Shown: positions 1 to 5,394 of the stretch, piece by piece | How positions within the stretch are numbered: position 1 is the stretch's first letter | Layout of the letters: each line of letters starts with the position of its first letter | Assembly: GCA_030834045.1 (NCBI GenBank) | Contig: JAURFZ010000085.1 | Span: 1 to 6,062 of the forward strand | Direction: 5' to 3' | Source: Burkholderiales bacterium | Lineage (GTDB): Bacteria > Pseudomonadota > Gammaproteobacteria > Burkholderiales > Burkholderiaceae_A | Length of the DNA stretch: 6,062 nt | Program-made: the position numbers and the translations under genes | Notes under the pieces: model-generated | The model's input: the letters and a program-made list of their open reading frames with translations, nothing else | Told to the model about the DNA's origin: nothing | Databases searched by the model: none

Positions 1-498
1 CTGCAGTCTGGGCTTAACCACCCTATTGGCAAGGTCAGAGAGGTCCATTAAGGACATGGATTCGCTGTTGAAGGTGAGCCAGATAATGGGCTGCGCATCG
101 GCCTCCACCTTCGAAATGACCGATTCACTTACCTCTTCGGGAAGGCGCGAGCGAACCCTTGCCACACGGTCGCGTACATCGGAGGCAGCACTGTCGGGGT
201 CGCGATCAAGCTTGAAACGTACGGTAATCTGCGACCGCTCTGAGCGTGAAATGGAGGTGAGAACCTCAATGCCCTCGATGCCGGCAATGGAGTCCTCAAG
301 CGGCTTGGTTACCTGCGATTCGATGATCTCGGGTGAGGCACCTCGGTAATCGGTGCTTACGGTAACAATGGGCTCTTCAATTTGGGGGTACTCGCGAACC
401 GAGAGTCGATCAAGGCTCACGAGACCCAGCAGCATCAAAATAAGCGACAGTACCGTTGCAAAAACGGGACGGTCAATACAGACCTGAGAGAGTCTCAT
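1..498 (-). CDS. RND-family efflux permease, N-terminal part (cut by left window edge)
   Basis: This is the inner-membrane proton-driven pump of a tripartite efflux system (HAE-1/AcrB-like). It takes substrates from the periplasm or membrane and passes them through an adaptor to an outer-membrane channel. I translated 166 residues from the ATG at 498-496; the frame stays open to base 1, so only about a sixth of a typical pump of just over 1000 residues is present. Visible hallmarks are IDRPVFATVLS at residues 8-18, the first membrane helix at about 12-32, VREYPQIEEP at 34-43, DYRGASPEIIE at 50-60 starting the periplasmic porter domain, VTKPLEDSIAGIEGI at 63-77, and VEADAQPIIWL at 131-141. The gene starts 8 bp after the adaptor stop codon, so the two are almost certainly cotranscribed. 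No strong Shine-Dalgarno is visible before the ATG, which fits translational coupling. Substrate cannot be told from this part. Family call is secure. Confidence 0.93.
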   Translation of the reverse strand, partial: MRLSQVCIDRPVFATVLSLILMLLGLVSLDRLSVREYPQIEEPIVTVSTDYRGASPEIIESQVTKPLEDSIAGIEGIEVLTSISRSERSQITVRFKLDRDPDSAASDVRDRVARVRSRLPEEVSESVISKVEADAQPIIWLTFNSESMSLMDLSDLANRVVKPRLQ

Positions 499-506
499 TC
501 TTAGGC

Positions 507-1670
507 TTAGGGCTTTTTACTACCGGGGGCGTTAAGAACTCGAACGTCTTGGCCCGGGGCACGAATTTTGAGCTGCCCAGCAATCACAACCTCATCGCCT
601 TCGGCCAGGCCCCGCACGACCTGCACCTCCTTTTCAAGGCGAATACCCAATTCAATTCGGACCTTCTGAGCCTTACCCTCCAAAACCTTCCAAACAAAGA
701 AGCCTTCCCTATCCCCCACGAGGGCCTCTTCCGAAACGAGCAGTCCGTTGTCAATTGTTTTCAGACGCAGACCCGCACGGCCAAACATTCCTGACTTCCA
801 TCGCCCATCCGAGTTTGGTGTAACAGCCCTTACCCGCAAAAACCGGCCGTTCTGATCGACTTCAACATCCACGGCACTGACACGATACAAACGATCCTCG
901 CGGACCCCTTCAGTCTGAATGCTTAGAGCCTGTCCTACAGAGACCTGACTGGCAAAGCGCTCTGGCACTCGGAAATCGAAGTGCATGCGTTCAGTGTCCT
1001 CAATGGTCACCAAGCGCTCGCCTTCTTTTACATAGTCCCCGATGCTCCAGTCCTTAAGCCCGGCTCGGCCCGCGAAGGGGGCTCGAATTTCTGTGCGGGC
1101 AAGTCGAGCAAAACTAAGGTCTCGCCTTGCCTTGGCCACAGCGGCATTGGCCTTGGCCTCATCCAGACCTCGCGGGCTAATGAACTGGCGATCAAAAAGT
1201 TCTTTTGCCCTTGCAAAATTGGATTCAGCAAGATCTGCCTCAGCCTTTGCCTGGGCGTACTCTGCCCTAAGCAGGCTGTCGTCAAGCTTCACCAGAATCT
1301 GGCCCACCGAGACTTTCTGGCCGTCACGAAAACCAAGCTCGACAATTCGCCCAGCAATTTCCGGCCGCAGGTCAACCCGATCGGTCGCCTTGAACTCGCC
1401 TGTCACCCTGAGCATGTCAGAGACTTCTCGGCGCACAACCTTGGCCACCTCTACCGGTGTCGACATGGCCGGCCGACCTCCCTGCCCCGACCCGCCAGGC
1501 CCGGGAGGCCCTTTTGTTGCCTGAGGCCCCTGGCTGCCCTGCGCCTGCGCCTGCGTTGAAGCCTCCGGCGCAGACATGAGCTGGTCAAGCCAGCCCATTC
1601 GGTATGCAACGAGCAGTAGTAAGGTGAGCCCAATAAGCAAGACAACAAATAGACGCAAATTAAAACGCAA
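507..1670 (-). CDS. RND efflux periplasmic adaptor (membrane fusion protein, AcrA/HlyD type)
   Basis: This 387-residue protein links the downstream RND pump to an outer-membrane channel. An N-terminal membrane anchor lies at about residues 5-23, with no lipobox cysteine, so it is anchored by a helix rather than a lipid. Residues 34-70 form a low-complexity Gln/Ala then Gly/Pro linker. The first lipoyl half follows at about 95-133 (LRPEIAGRIVELGFRDGQKV), then an Ala-rich helical hairpin at about 133-192, the second lipoyl half at about 192-224 (TEIRAPFAGRAG), a beta-barrel at about 228-305 and a membrane-proximal domain to the C-terminus. Length is normal for the family. The start is TTG at 1670-1668: an in-frame TAA lies eight codons upstream with no ATG or GTG between, and the first internal ATG (residue 25) would delete the anchor. 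An AAAGGA sits 10 nt before the TTG. The partner outer-membrane factor and any regulator are not in the window. Confidence 0.95.
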   Translation of the reverse strand: MRFNLRLFVVLLIGLTLLLLVAYRMGWLDQLMSAPEASTQAQAQGSQGPQATKGPPGPGGSGQGGRPAMSTPVEVAKVVRREVSDMLRVTGEFKATDRVDLRPEIAGRIVELGFRDGQKVSVGQILVKLDDSLLRAEYAQAKAEADLAESNFARAKELFDRQFISPRGLDEAKANAAVAKARRDLSFARLARTEIRAPFAGRAGLKDWSIGDYVKEGERLVTIEDTERMHFDFRVPERFASQVSVGQALSIQTEGVREDRLYRVSAVDVEVDQNGRFLRVRAVTPNSDGRWKSGMFGRAGLRLKTIDNGLLVSEEALVGDREGFFVWKVLEGKAQKVRIELGIRLEKEVQVVRGLAEGDEVVIAGQLKIRAPGQDVRVLNAPGSKKP

Positions 1671-1780
1671 GGCTTGGCTGTCCTTTACTGCTTAATGAGT
1701 TGATGAGAGGAGCATGGTCATGGAAAAAAATGACAAATTAGACGTTTATCTTGGCTTCTTCAGCCTTGGAGCATACCAAG
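1671..1780 (-). promoter_or_regulatory. Gap between rnhA and the efflux operon; possible promoter/operator region
   Basis: This 110-bp stretch lies between the rnhA stop and the adaptor start, all on the minus strand. It contains a TTGTCA hexamer (plus 1731-1736), a five-of-six match to a sigma70 -35 box, but no good -10 box at the right distance. A small inverted repeat, GTCAT at 1717-1721 and ATGAC at 1730-1734 around an A-rich loop, could be an operator half-site pair or chance. Near the rnhA end, CTTGG at 1750-1754 and 1765-1769 can each pair with CCAAG at 1776-1780, but no U-run follows, so I see no convincing terminator. Readthrough from rnhA into the efflux genes is possible. Confidence 0.35.
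1681..1686 (-). promoter_or_regulatory. Ribosome binding site supporting the TTG start of the adaptor
   Basis: The minus strand reads AAAGGA here, ten bases before the TTG at 1670-1668. It is the best Shine-Dalgarno match near that gene start and is slightly farther away than optimal. It supports TTG codon 1 over a second TTG at codon 5, which would be 22 bases away. Confidence 0.6.
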
Positions 1781-2224
1781 TTAATCGGCCGTGGGTACGC
1801 CGCTGTTGGCAAGGCTGTCGGCGCGCTCGTTGCCATAATGCCCCGCATGGCCCTTCACCCAGCGCCATTGCACGGCATGCCTCTGCAAGGCCTCTTCAAG
1901 AAGAACCCACAAATCCTGGTTGGCTACAGGCTTACCCGTGCTGGTGCGCCAACCCCGTGCCTTCCACTGGGAAATCCATTGCTCAATGCCATTCTTGACG
2001 TACTGCGAGTCTGTGAAAATCGTAACCTCACTGGGCATAGTAAGTGCGTTGAGCCCGTGAATCACTGCTGTTAACTCCATTCGATTGTTCGTGGTGAGGC
2101 GCTCCCCTCCGAAAAGCTCGCGCTCCCTGCCCTTACAACAAAGAAGAGCTCCCCAGCCGCCGGGACCCGGGTTGCCCTTGCAGGCCCCATCGGAATAGAG
2201 ATCAACCTTTGGCTTTTCTGTCAC
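1781..2224 (-). CDS. rnhA: Ribonuclease HI
   Basis: RNase HI cuts the RNA strand of RNA-DNA hybrids in the cytoplasm, clearing R-loops and primer remnants. The 147-residue length is typical. The full catalytic set is visible: D12 in LYSDGACKGNPGPGGWG, E50 in TTNNRMELTA, D72 in TIFTDSQYV, H126 in WVKGHAGH and D136 in NERADSLA, each two residues beyond the E. coli numbering. The Trp-rich basic protrusion that grips the hybrid is also present (WISQWKARGWRTSTGKPVANQDLW, split here as WISQWKARGW at 83-92 and RTSTGKP at 93-99). The start is GTG at 2224-2222, overlapping the methyltransferase stop in a GTGA junction, so translation is probably coupled. In many proteobacteria dnaQ is the next neighbour; here it is not. 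Identification is very secure. Confidence 0.97.
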   Translation of the reverse strand: MTEKPKVDLYSDGACKGNPGPGGWGALLCCKGRERELFGGERLTTNNRMELTAVIHGLNALTMPSEVTIFTDSQYVKNGIEQWISQWKARGWRTSTGKPVANQDLWVLLEEALQRHAVQWRWVKGHAGHYGNERADSLANSGVPTAD

Positions 2225-3000
2225 TCACTGGTCCTCACACTGGAGCCAACCACAACCTGCGAGGAGGCTGACGCTCGTCGCTGGCGCCAGTTTGTCTTCA
2301 TCATTCGCATGCCCTCGCGGCGCTTCACTGCAGACAAGAGGTAGATGGCCCCAAGACCCGGCCACCAACGGTTTCCCGCAGCCTCAAGCCAGGCGAGCCG
2401 ATCCCACCACCGAGGCTTTGAAAGAATCGGCCGATACAAGGCAGCAGAGCCGCCATCGGGTGTCATGCCCAGCACACGGCACCAGTCTTTCAAGCGCCCA
2501 AGGCTTAGCCAAGGATTCTCAGCAGGCGGAAAGTAGCGCGTCGCCAGGGGTTGGTGAAGCGCCCACAGGCTGTACGGATTGAAACCCAAAACAACCAGGC
2601 GACCCTCGGGAATAAGCACGCGCTCAGCCTCGCGAAGCAGGCTGTGTGGGTCCGATACAAGCTCAAGACAATGGACAAGGACGACCAGGTCAACGGACTC
2701 CGACTCGACCGGTAAGGCATCGGGATGGCAGACAAGCTGCTGGTCCTCCTCATCCGAGTCGCCGGGCTGCGGAGCAAAAAAACTGATCCTTGCCTTACAG
2801 AGCATTCGATTCGATGCCAGCGCATTAATCTCGGACGGGCCAACCTGCAGGGCGTGATAGCCAAACTGATCGACAAGTCGCTGCTCAAGCCAACGGCGCT
2901 CAATCGCAAGCAATGCCTGGCCTGAAGGGCTTTTAAGCCAAGGCGCCCACGACTGGTAGGGGTTCGGCAGGTTCAGAGAGAGGGCTAAAGGTAAAGGCAT
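2221..3000 (-). CDS. Class I SAM-dependent methyltransferase, YafS-like
   Basis: This 259-residue cytoplasmic protein has a Methyltransf_11-type fold of unknown substrate. The clearest signatures are LPVESESVDLVVLVHCLE at 96-113 (the post-motif II acidic strand), PHSLLREAERVLIPEGRLVV at 118-137 (helix and strand of motif III) and LGFNPYSLW at 138-146. The last is typical of the family found between gloB and rnhA. The usual glycine-rich SAM loop is degenerate: the equivalent stretch reads HALQVGPSEINALA at 49-62. The C-terminus is basic (about 225-242, many Arg and Lys), which could contact nucleic acid or membrane. The start is the ATG at 3000-2998, with an in-frame TGA five codons upstream and no good Shine-Dalgarno. 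It overlaps rnhA by 4 bp and is divergent from gloB, matching the E. coli yafS position next to gloB. Real methyl transfer activity is inferred, not shown. Confidence 0.88.
   Translation of the reverse strand: MPLPLALSLNLPNPYQSWAPWLKSPSGQALLAIERRWLEQRLVDQFGYHALQVGPSEINALASNRMLCKARISFFAPQPGDSDEEDQQLVCHPDALPVESESVDLVVLVHCLELVSDPHSLLREAERVLIPEGRLVVLGFNPYSLWALHQPLATRYFPPAENPWLSLGRLKDWCRVLGMTPDGGSAALYRPILSKPRWWDRLAWLEAAGNRWWPGLGAIYLLSAVKRREGMRMMKTNWRQRRASASSQVVVGSSVRTSE
2232..2236 (-). promoter_or_regulatory. Shine-Dalgarno for rnhA inside the methyltransferase 3' end
   Basis: The minus strand reads GAGGA seven bases before the GTG at 2224-2222. This spacing is near ideal and decides for the GTG start, because no ATG lies nearby in frame. 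The site sits within the last codons of the upstream gene. Confidence 0.7.
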
Positions 3001-3018
3001 GGAATCGCTTAATCACGT

Positions 3019-3046
3019 AGGATAGGGAAAGAGCCCCTATTATCAA
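3019..3046 (-). promoter_or_regulatory. Candidate sigma70 promoter for the methyltransferase-rnhA pair
   Basis: Reading the minus strand, TTGATA (plus 3041-3046) is five of six to a -35 box, followed by a 16-base spacer and TATCCT (plus 3019-3024), four of six to a -10 box. Transcription would begin roughly a dozen bases before the ATG at 3000. The position in a divergent gap, where a promoter is required, supports it. The hexamer match alone would not. Confidence 0.4.
3038..3043 (+). promoter_or_regulatory. Candidate -10 box for gloB
   Basis: TATTAT (five of six to TATAAT) lies 11 bases before the gloB ATG. No convincing -35 box is seen 16-18 bases upstream. If used, the transcript would start about five bases before the ATG, giving an almost leaderless mRNA, which fits the lack of a Shine-Dalgarno. 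It overlaps the candidate -35 box of the opposite promoter. Confidence 0.3.
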
Positions 3047-3054
3047 CCGAGCCC

Positions 3055-3834
3055 ATGACAATTTTTAATGCTCCCCCAAGCATTAGCCCCATACACGCCT
3101 TCGACGACAACCTGATCTGGTGCCTAAACCGTGATGAAACAGACGAGGTTGTTGTGGTGGACCCCGGTGAGGCTATGCCCGTTATTCGCTGGTTAAAAGC
3201 CAATCAGAAGGTCCTCACCGGTGTACTGATTACCCACCACCATGGAGACCACACCGGTGGAATTAAAGAGCTTGTTGACTACTGCCTAACCAGCTATGGT
3301 CAGGCGCCTACTGTCTATGGGCCTCAGTCATGTCTAGAGAAAGGTGTGACATCGATTGTTCATGAGGCAAGCCAGATTCGTCTCAACACGCTTGGGCTAA
3401 CACTGCAGGTGCTCTTTGTACCCGGGCATACGCGCGATCATCTTGCCTACCTGTTGAATGAGGAAGGCGACCAGCCTGCAGCTGTGTTTTGCGGCGATAC
3501 GCTCTTTGCTGCGGGCTGTGGTCGCCTGCTTGGAGGAACCGCAGAGCAGATGTTCCATTCATTGAACCGGCTGGCCCACTTGCCCCCGCAGGCCCGCATT
3601 TATTGCGCCCATGAATACACGCTTGGCAACCTACTTTTTGCAAAGGCGATCCATCCCGATTCGCAGGCCATTCGCGAGCGGCTCATCAAGGTTCAAGGCC
3701 TACGCAGCCAGAACAGGCTAACCCTGCCCTCGACCATCGCCGAAGAGCTGCTCACGAACCCCTTTTTAGGATGCGCCAGTGCAATGGCGTTTGGCCGTCT
3801 GCGGCAGGCCAAGGACCAATTTAGGCCAAACTAA
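3055..3834 (+). CDS. gloB: Hydroxyacylglutathione hydrolase (glyoxalase II)
   Basis: Glyoxalase II hydrolyses S-lactoylglutathione to D-lactate and glutathione, the second step in methylglyoxal detoxification. The 259-residue protein is a metallo-beta-lactamase-fold enzyme of normal length. All metal ligands are visible: H61, H63, D65 and H66 in ITHHHGDHTGG, H125 in VPGHTRDH, D148 in CGDTLFAAGCGR (bridging) and H186 in CAHEYT. The C-terminal substrate domain shows the expected PSTIAEELLTNPF at 225-237. The N-terminus reads HAFDDNLIW, where many relatives have a Tyr in place of this Leu, and has about seven more leading residues than E. coli GloB. ATG at 3055 is the only start after an in-frame TAA at 3010; no Shine-Dalgarno is evident. 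It is divergent from the methyltransferase and 22 bp ahead of mltD. Identification is very secure. Confidence 0.97.
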   Translation: MTIFNAPPSISPIHAFDDNLIWCLNRDETDEVVVVDPGEAMPVIRWLKANQKVLTGVLITHHHGDHTGGIKELVDYCLTSYGQAPTVYGPQSCLEKGVTSIVHEASQIRLNTLGLTLQVLFVPGHTRDHLAYLLNEEGDQPAAVFCGDTLFAAGCGRLLGGTAEQMFHSLNRLAHLPPQARIYCAHEYTLGNLLFAKAIHPDSQAIRERLIKVQGLRSQNRLTLPSTIAEELLTNPFLGCASAMAFGRLRQAKDQFRPN

Positions 3835-3842
3835 AAGTTAGC

Positions 3843-3848
3843 TATAAA
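3843..3848 (+). promoter_or_regulatory. Candidate -10 box for mltD
   Basis: TATAAA lies eight bases before the mltD ATG in the 22-bp gap after gloB. A weak TTTAGG occurs 17 bases upstream as a possible -35 (three of six). If real, transcription would start about two bases before the ATG. It may instead be chance in an AT-rich gap with mltD simply read through from gloB. Confidence 0.25.
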
Positions 3849-3856
3849 ATCCACCG

Positions 3857-5353
3857 ATGAAAGCCTTCCCACTCCTTGTCTTTGGGGCTCTAACACTGCT
3901 CTCGGGCTGCGCAACAACGCAGACCTCCCAGGTCAATGAATCTGCTCCTGTTTCAAACGCAATCGCAGAAAACGTTGAGAAAGCCAACCCAATAGGGACA
4001 AGCAGTTCAGCGGGCGTAACGGCCCCAGCCAAGCCGCAAGAGGCGCTTCCAGCTGCCAGCGACCCAACCGAAACGCTTATTGGCACAACCCCAGCCTACG
4101 ACAACCTGATCGATCGAATTCGGTCGGGCTTTGCCATGCCCGATATGCCACGTTCGCGTATTAAGCCCTTTATCAAACGGTTTTCCTCGAACCCCGACTA
4201 CCTCAACCGGGTCTTCGCGCGCGGTGGGCCTTATCTGCACCATATTGTTGAAGAAATCGAAGCACGTGGACTGCCTATGGAACTTGCACTGCTTCCGATT
4301 GTAGAGAGTGCCTACAACCCTCAGGCCACCTCACACGCGAAGGCTGCAGGCCTTTGGCAGTTCATTCCATCCACTGGCCGCATCTATGAACTCTCTCAAG
4401 ACTGGTGGATGGACGAGCGGCGAGACGTGATTGAATCGACCCGGGCTGCACTGGACTACCTCGAGAAAATCTACGCCCTTCATGACAACGACTGGTTCCT
4501 GGCCCTGGCGTCCTACAACTGGGGCGAGGGCGCGGTTGGTCGAGCTGTTCGACGTAACAAGGCAGCAGGAAAGCCCGCCGACTACCTGAACCTTCGTATG
4601 CCCCGAGAGACACGCAATTACGTGCCTCAACTCATCGCCCTTCGTGACATTCTTGAGAGCCCCCAGGACTTCGGTCTTACCCTGCCCTATGTTGAAAACC
4701 GCCCCTACTTTGCTGTCATCGATAAAACCCAGTCCATTGACCTAAAACTCGCTGCCGAGCTTGCAGAGCTTGACCTACAAGACTTTCAGGCACTTAACCC
4801 TCACCTGCGACGGCCTGTTATCGAGATAAGTAGAACAAATCGTATTGTTTTGCCCATTGAAAATGTTGATCGGTTCAATACTAAACTCGCAGACCACCTA
4901 ACCAAAGGCCTACCGCTGGTTACCTGGAAGCCCTACACCATGAAAAGGGGGGATTCGCTAAAGTCGATTGGCGCGCGCGCAGGGGTATCGGCCGACGACT
5001 TAGCAAAGGCCAACAGCTTAAAGAATGGGAAAGTGAATTTGCTGCCGGGTACTGTTTTGCTTGCGCCTGTCGCGGCGCAACCCAGTAACGATGCCTCGCT
5101 TGAAACGACACTGGCGAGCTTTAAAGGAGCGCGCACCATTGAACGGGAATACGTTCCCGCGAAAACGCACCTGGTGCGTCGAAATGAAACCTGGCAGTCC
5201 ATTGCGAAGAGGTGGCGCGTTCGAGTGGTCGACCTTAAAGCGCTTAACCGAAGTGTGGCCCAGCTAAAAGAAGGTCTTCGCCTTATTTTGAGGCCGGAAA
5301 CATCTCGTACAGTAATTACGGAGGCAAACGGCAGGCGTATTTACAAACGCTAA
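3857..5353 (+). CDS. mltD: Membrane-bound lytic murein transglycosylase D, lipoprotein with two LysM repeats
   Basis: MltD cleaves the MurNAc-GlcNAc bond of peptidoglycan, leaving 1,6-anhydro ends. The 498-residue protein starts with a lipoprotein signal peptide and lipobox LSGC, lipidated at Cys18; Ala at +2 predicts outer-membrane sorting. A Ser/Ala/Pro-rich tether spans about 19-80. The goose-lysozyme-like SLT domain covers about 118-275: the catalytic Glu is E150 in PIVESAYNPQA, followed by AGLWQFIPSTGR at 164-175 and ALASYNWGEGAVGRAV at 216-231. A MltD-specific segment (about 285-340) leads to LysM 1 (about 358-403) and LysM 2 (about 436-480), which bind glycan chains. It is somewhat longer than E. 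coli MltD, mainly by its tether and tail. The ATG at 3857 lacks a Shine-Dalgarno. Following gloB is conserved with E. coli. It converges with the desaturase gene downstream. Confidence 0.95.
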   Translation: MKAFPLLVFGALTLLSGCATTQTSQVNESAPVSNAIAENVEKANPIGTSSSAGVTAPAKPQEALPAASDPTETLIGTTPAYDNLIDRIRSGFAMPDMPRSRIKPFIKRFSSNPDYLNRVFARGGPYLHHIVEEIEARGLPMELALLPIVESAYNPQATSHAKAAGLWQFIPSTGRIYELSQDWWMDERRDVIESTRAALDYLEKIYALHDNDWFLALASYNWGEGAVGRAVRRNKAAGKPADYLNLRMPRETRNYVPQLIALRDILESPQDFGLTLPYVENRPYFAVIDKTQSIDLKLAAELAELDLQDFQALNPHLRRPVIEISRTNRIVLPIENVDRFNTKLADHLTKGLPLVTWKPYTMKRGDSLKSIGARAGVSADDLAKANSLKNGKVNLLPGTVLLAPVAAQPSNDASLETTLASFKGARTIEREYVPAKTHLVRRNETWQSIAKRWRVRVVDLKALNRSVAQLKEGLRLILRPETSRTVITEANGRRIYKR

Positions 5354-5357
5354 GGCC

Positions 5358-5394
5358 GTCAGCTCCCAATAAGCTACACGCTTAAATCGCTGAC
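5358..5394. repeat. Nested inverted repeat between the convergent mltD and desaturase genes
   Basis: GTCAGC at 5358-5363 pairs with GCTGAC at 5389-5394. Inside it TAAGC at 5370-5374 pairs with GCTTA at 5380-5384 around a five-base loop. A two-way terminator is plausible at this site, yet there is no T-run on either strand and the stems are short with mismatched bases between them. The structure includes the desaturase stop codon and its last codons. Confidence 0.3.

Noticed and set aside
26..349. Plus-strand open frame of 107 residues near the left edge
   Set aside because: It is antisense to the RND permease, whose translation matches the family without a break.
981..1559. Long open frames on the plus strand across the adaptor gene (981-1559 and 1042-1524)
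   Set aside because: They lie antisense to a clearly coding adaptor. Their translations are Arg/Ser/Ala-rich or Cys/Leu-rich with no recognisable domain, as expected from codon bias on the opposite strand.
1721..1740. A-run (T-run on the minus strand) as an rnhA terminator
   Set aside because: The possible hairpins near 1750-1780 are about 20 bases away from the T-run on the minus strand, so they do not form an intrinsic terminator.
1714..2074. Plus-strand open frames over rnhA and the gap
   Set aside because: Antisense to rnhA, which has all catalytic residues. No domain is recognisable in the antisense products.
2292..2925. Several open frames overlapping the methyltransferase on both strands
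   Set aside because: They are out of frame with a conserved family member and show Ser/Arg-rich low-complexity translations.
3838..4630. Minus-strand open frames over the start of mltD
   Set aside because: They are antisense to the signal peptide, tether and transglycosylase domain of a clear MltD; no independent start signal or domain was seen.
4970..4981. Alternating GC run in mltD
   Set aside because: It is explained by the coding sequence for an Ala-Arg stretch in LysM 1 and is too short to suggest structure.
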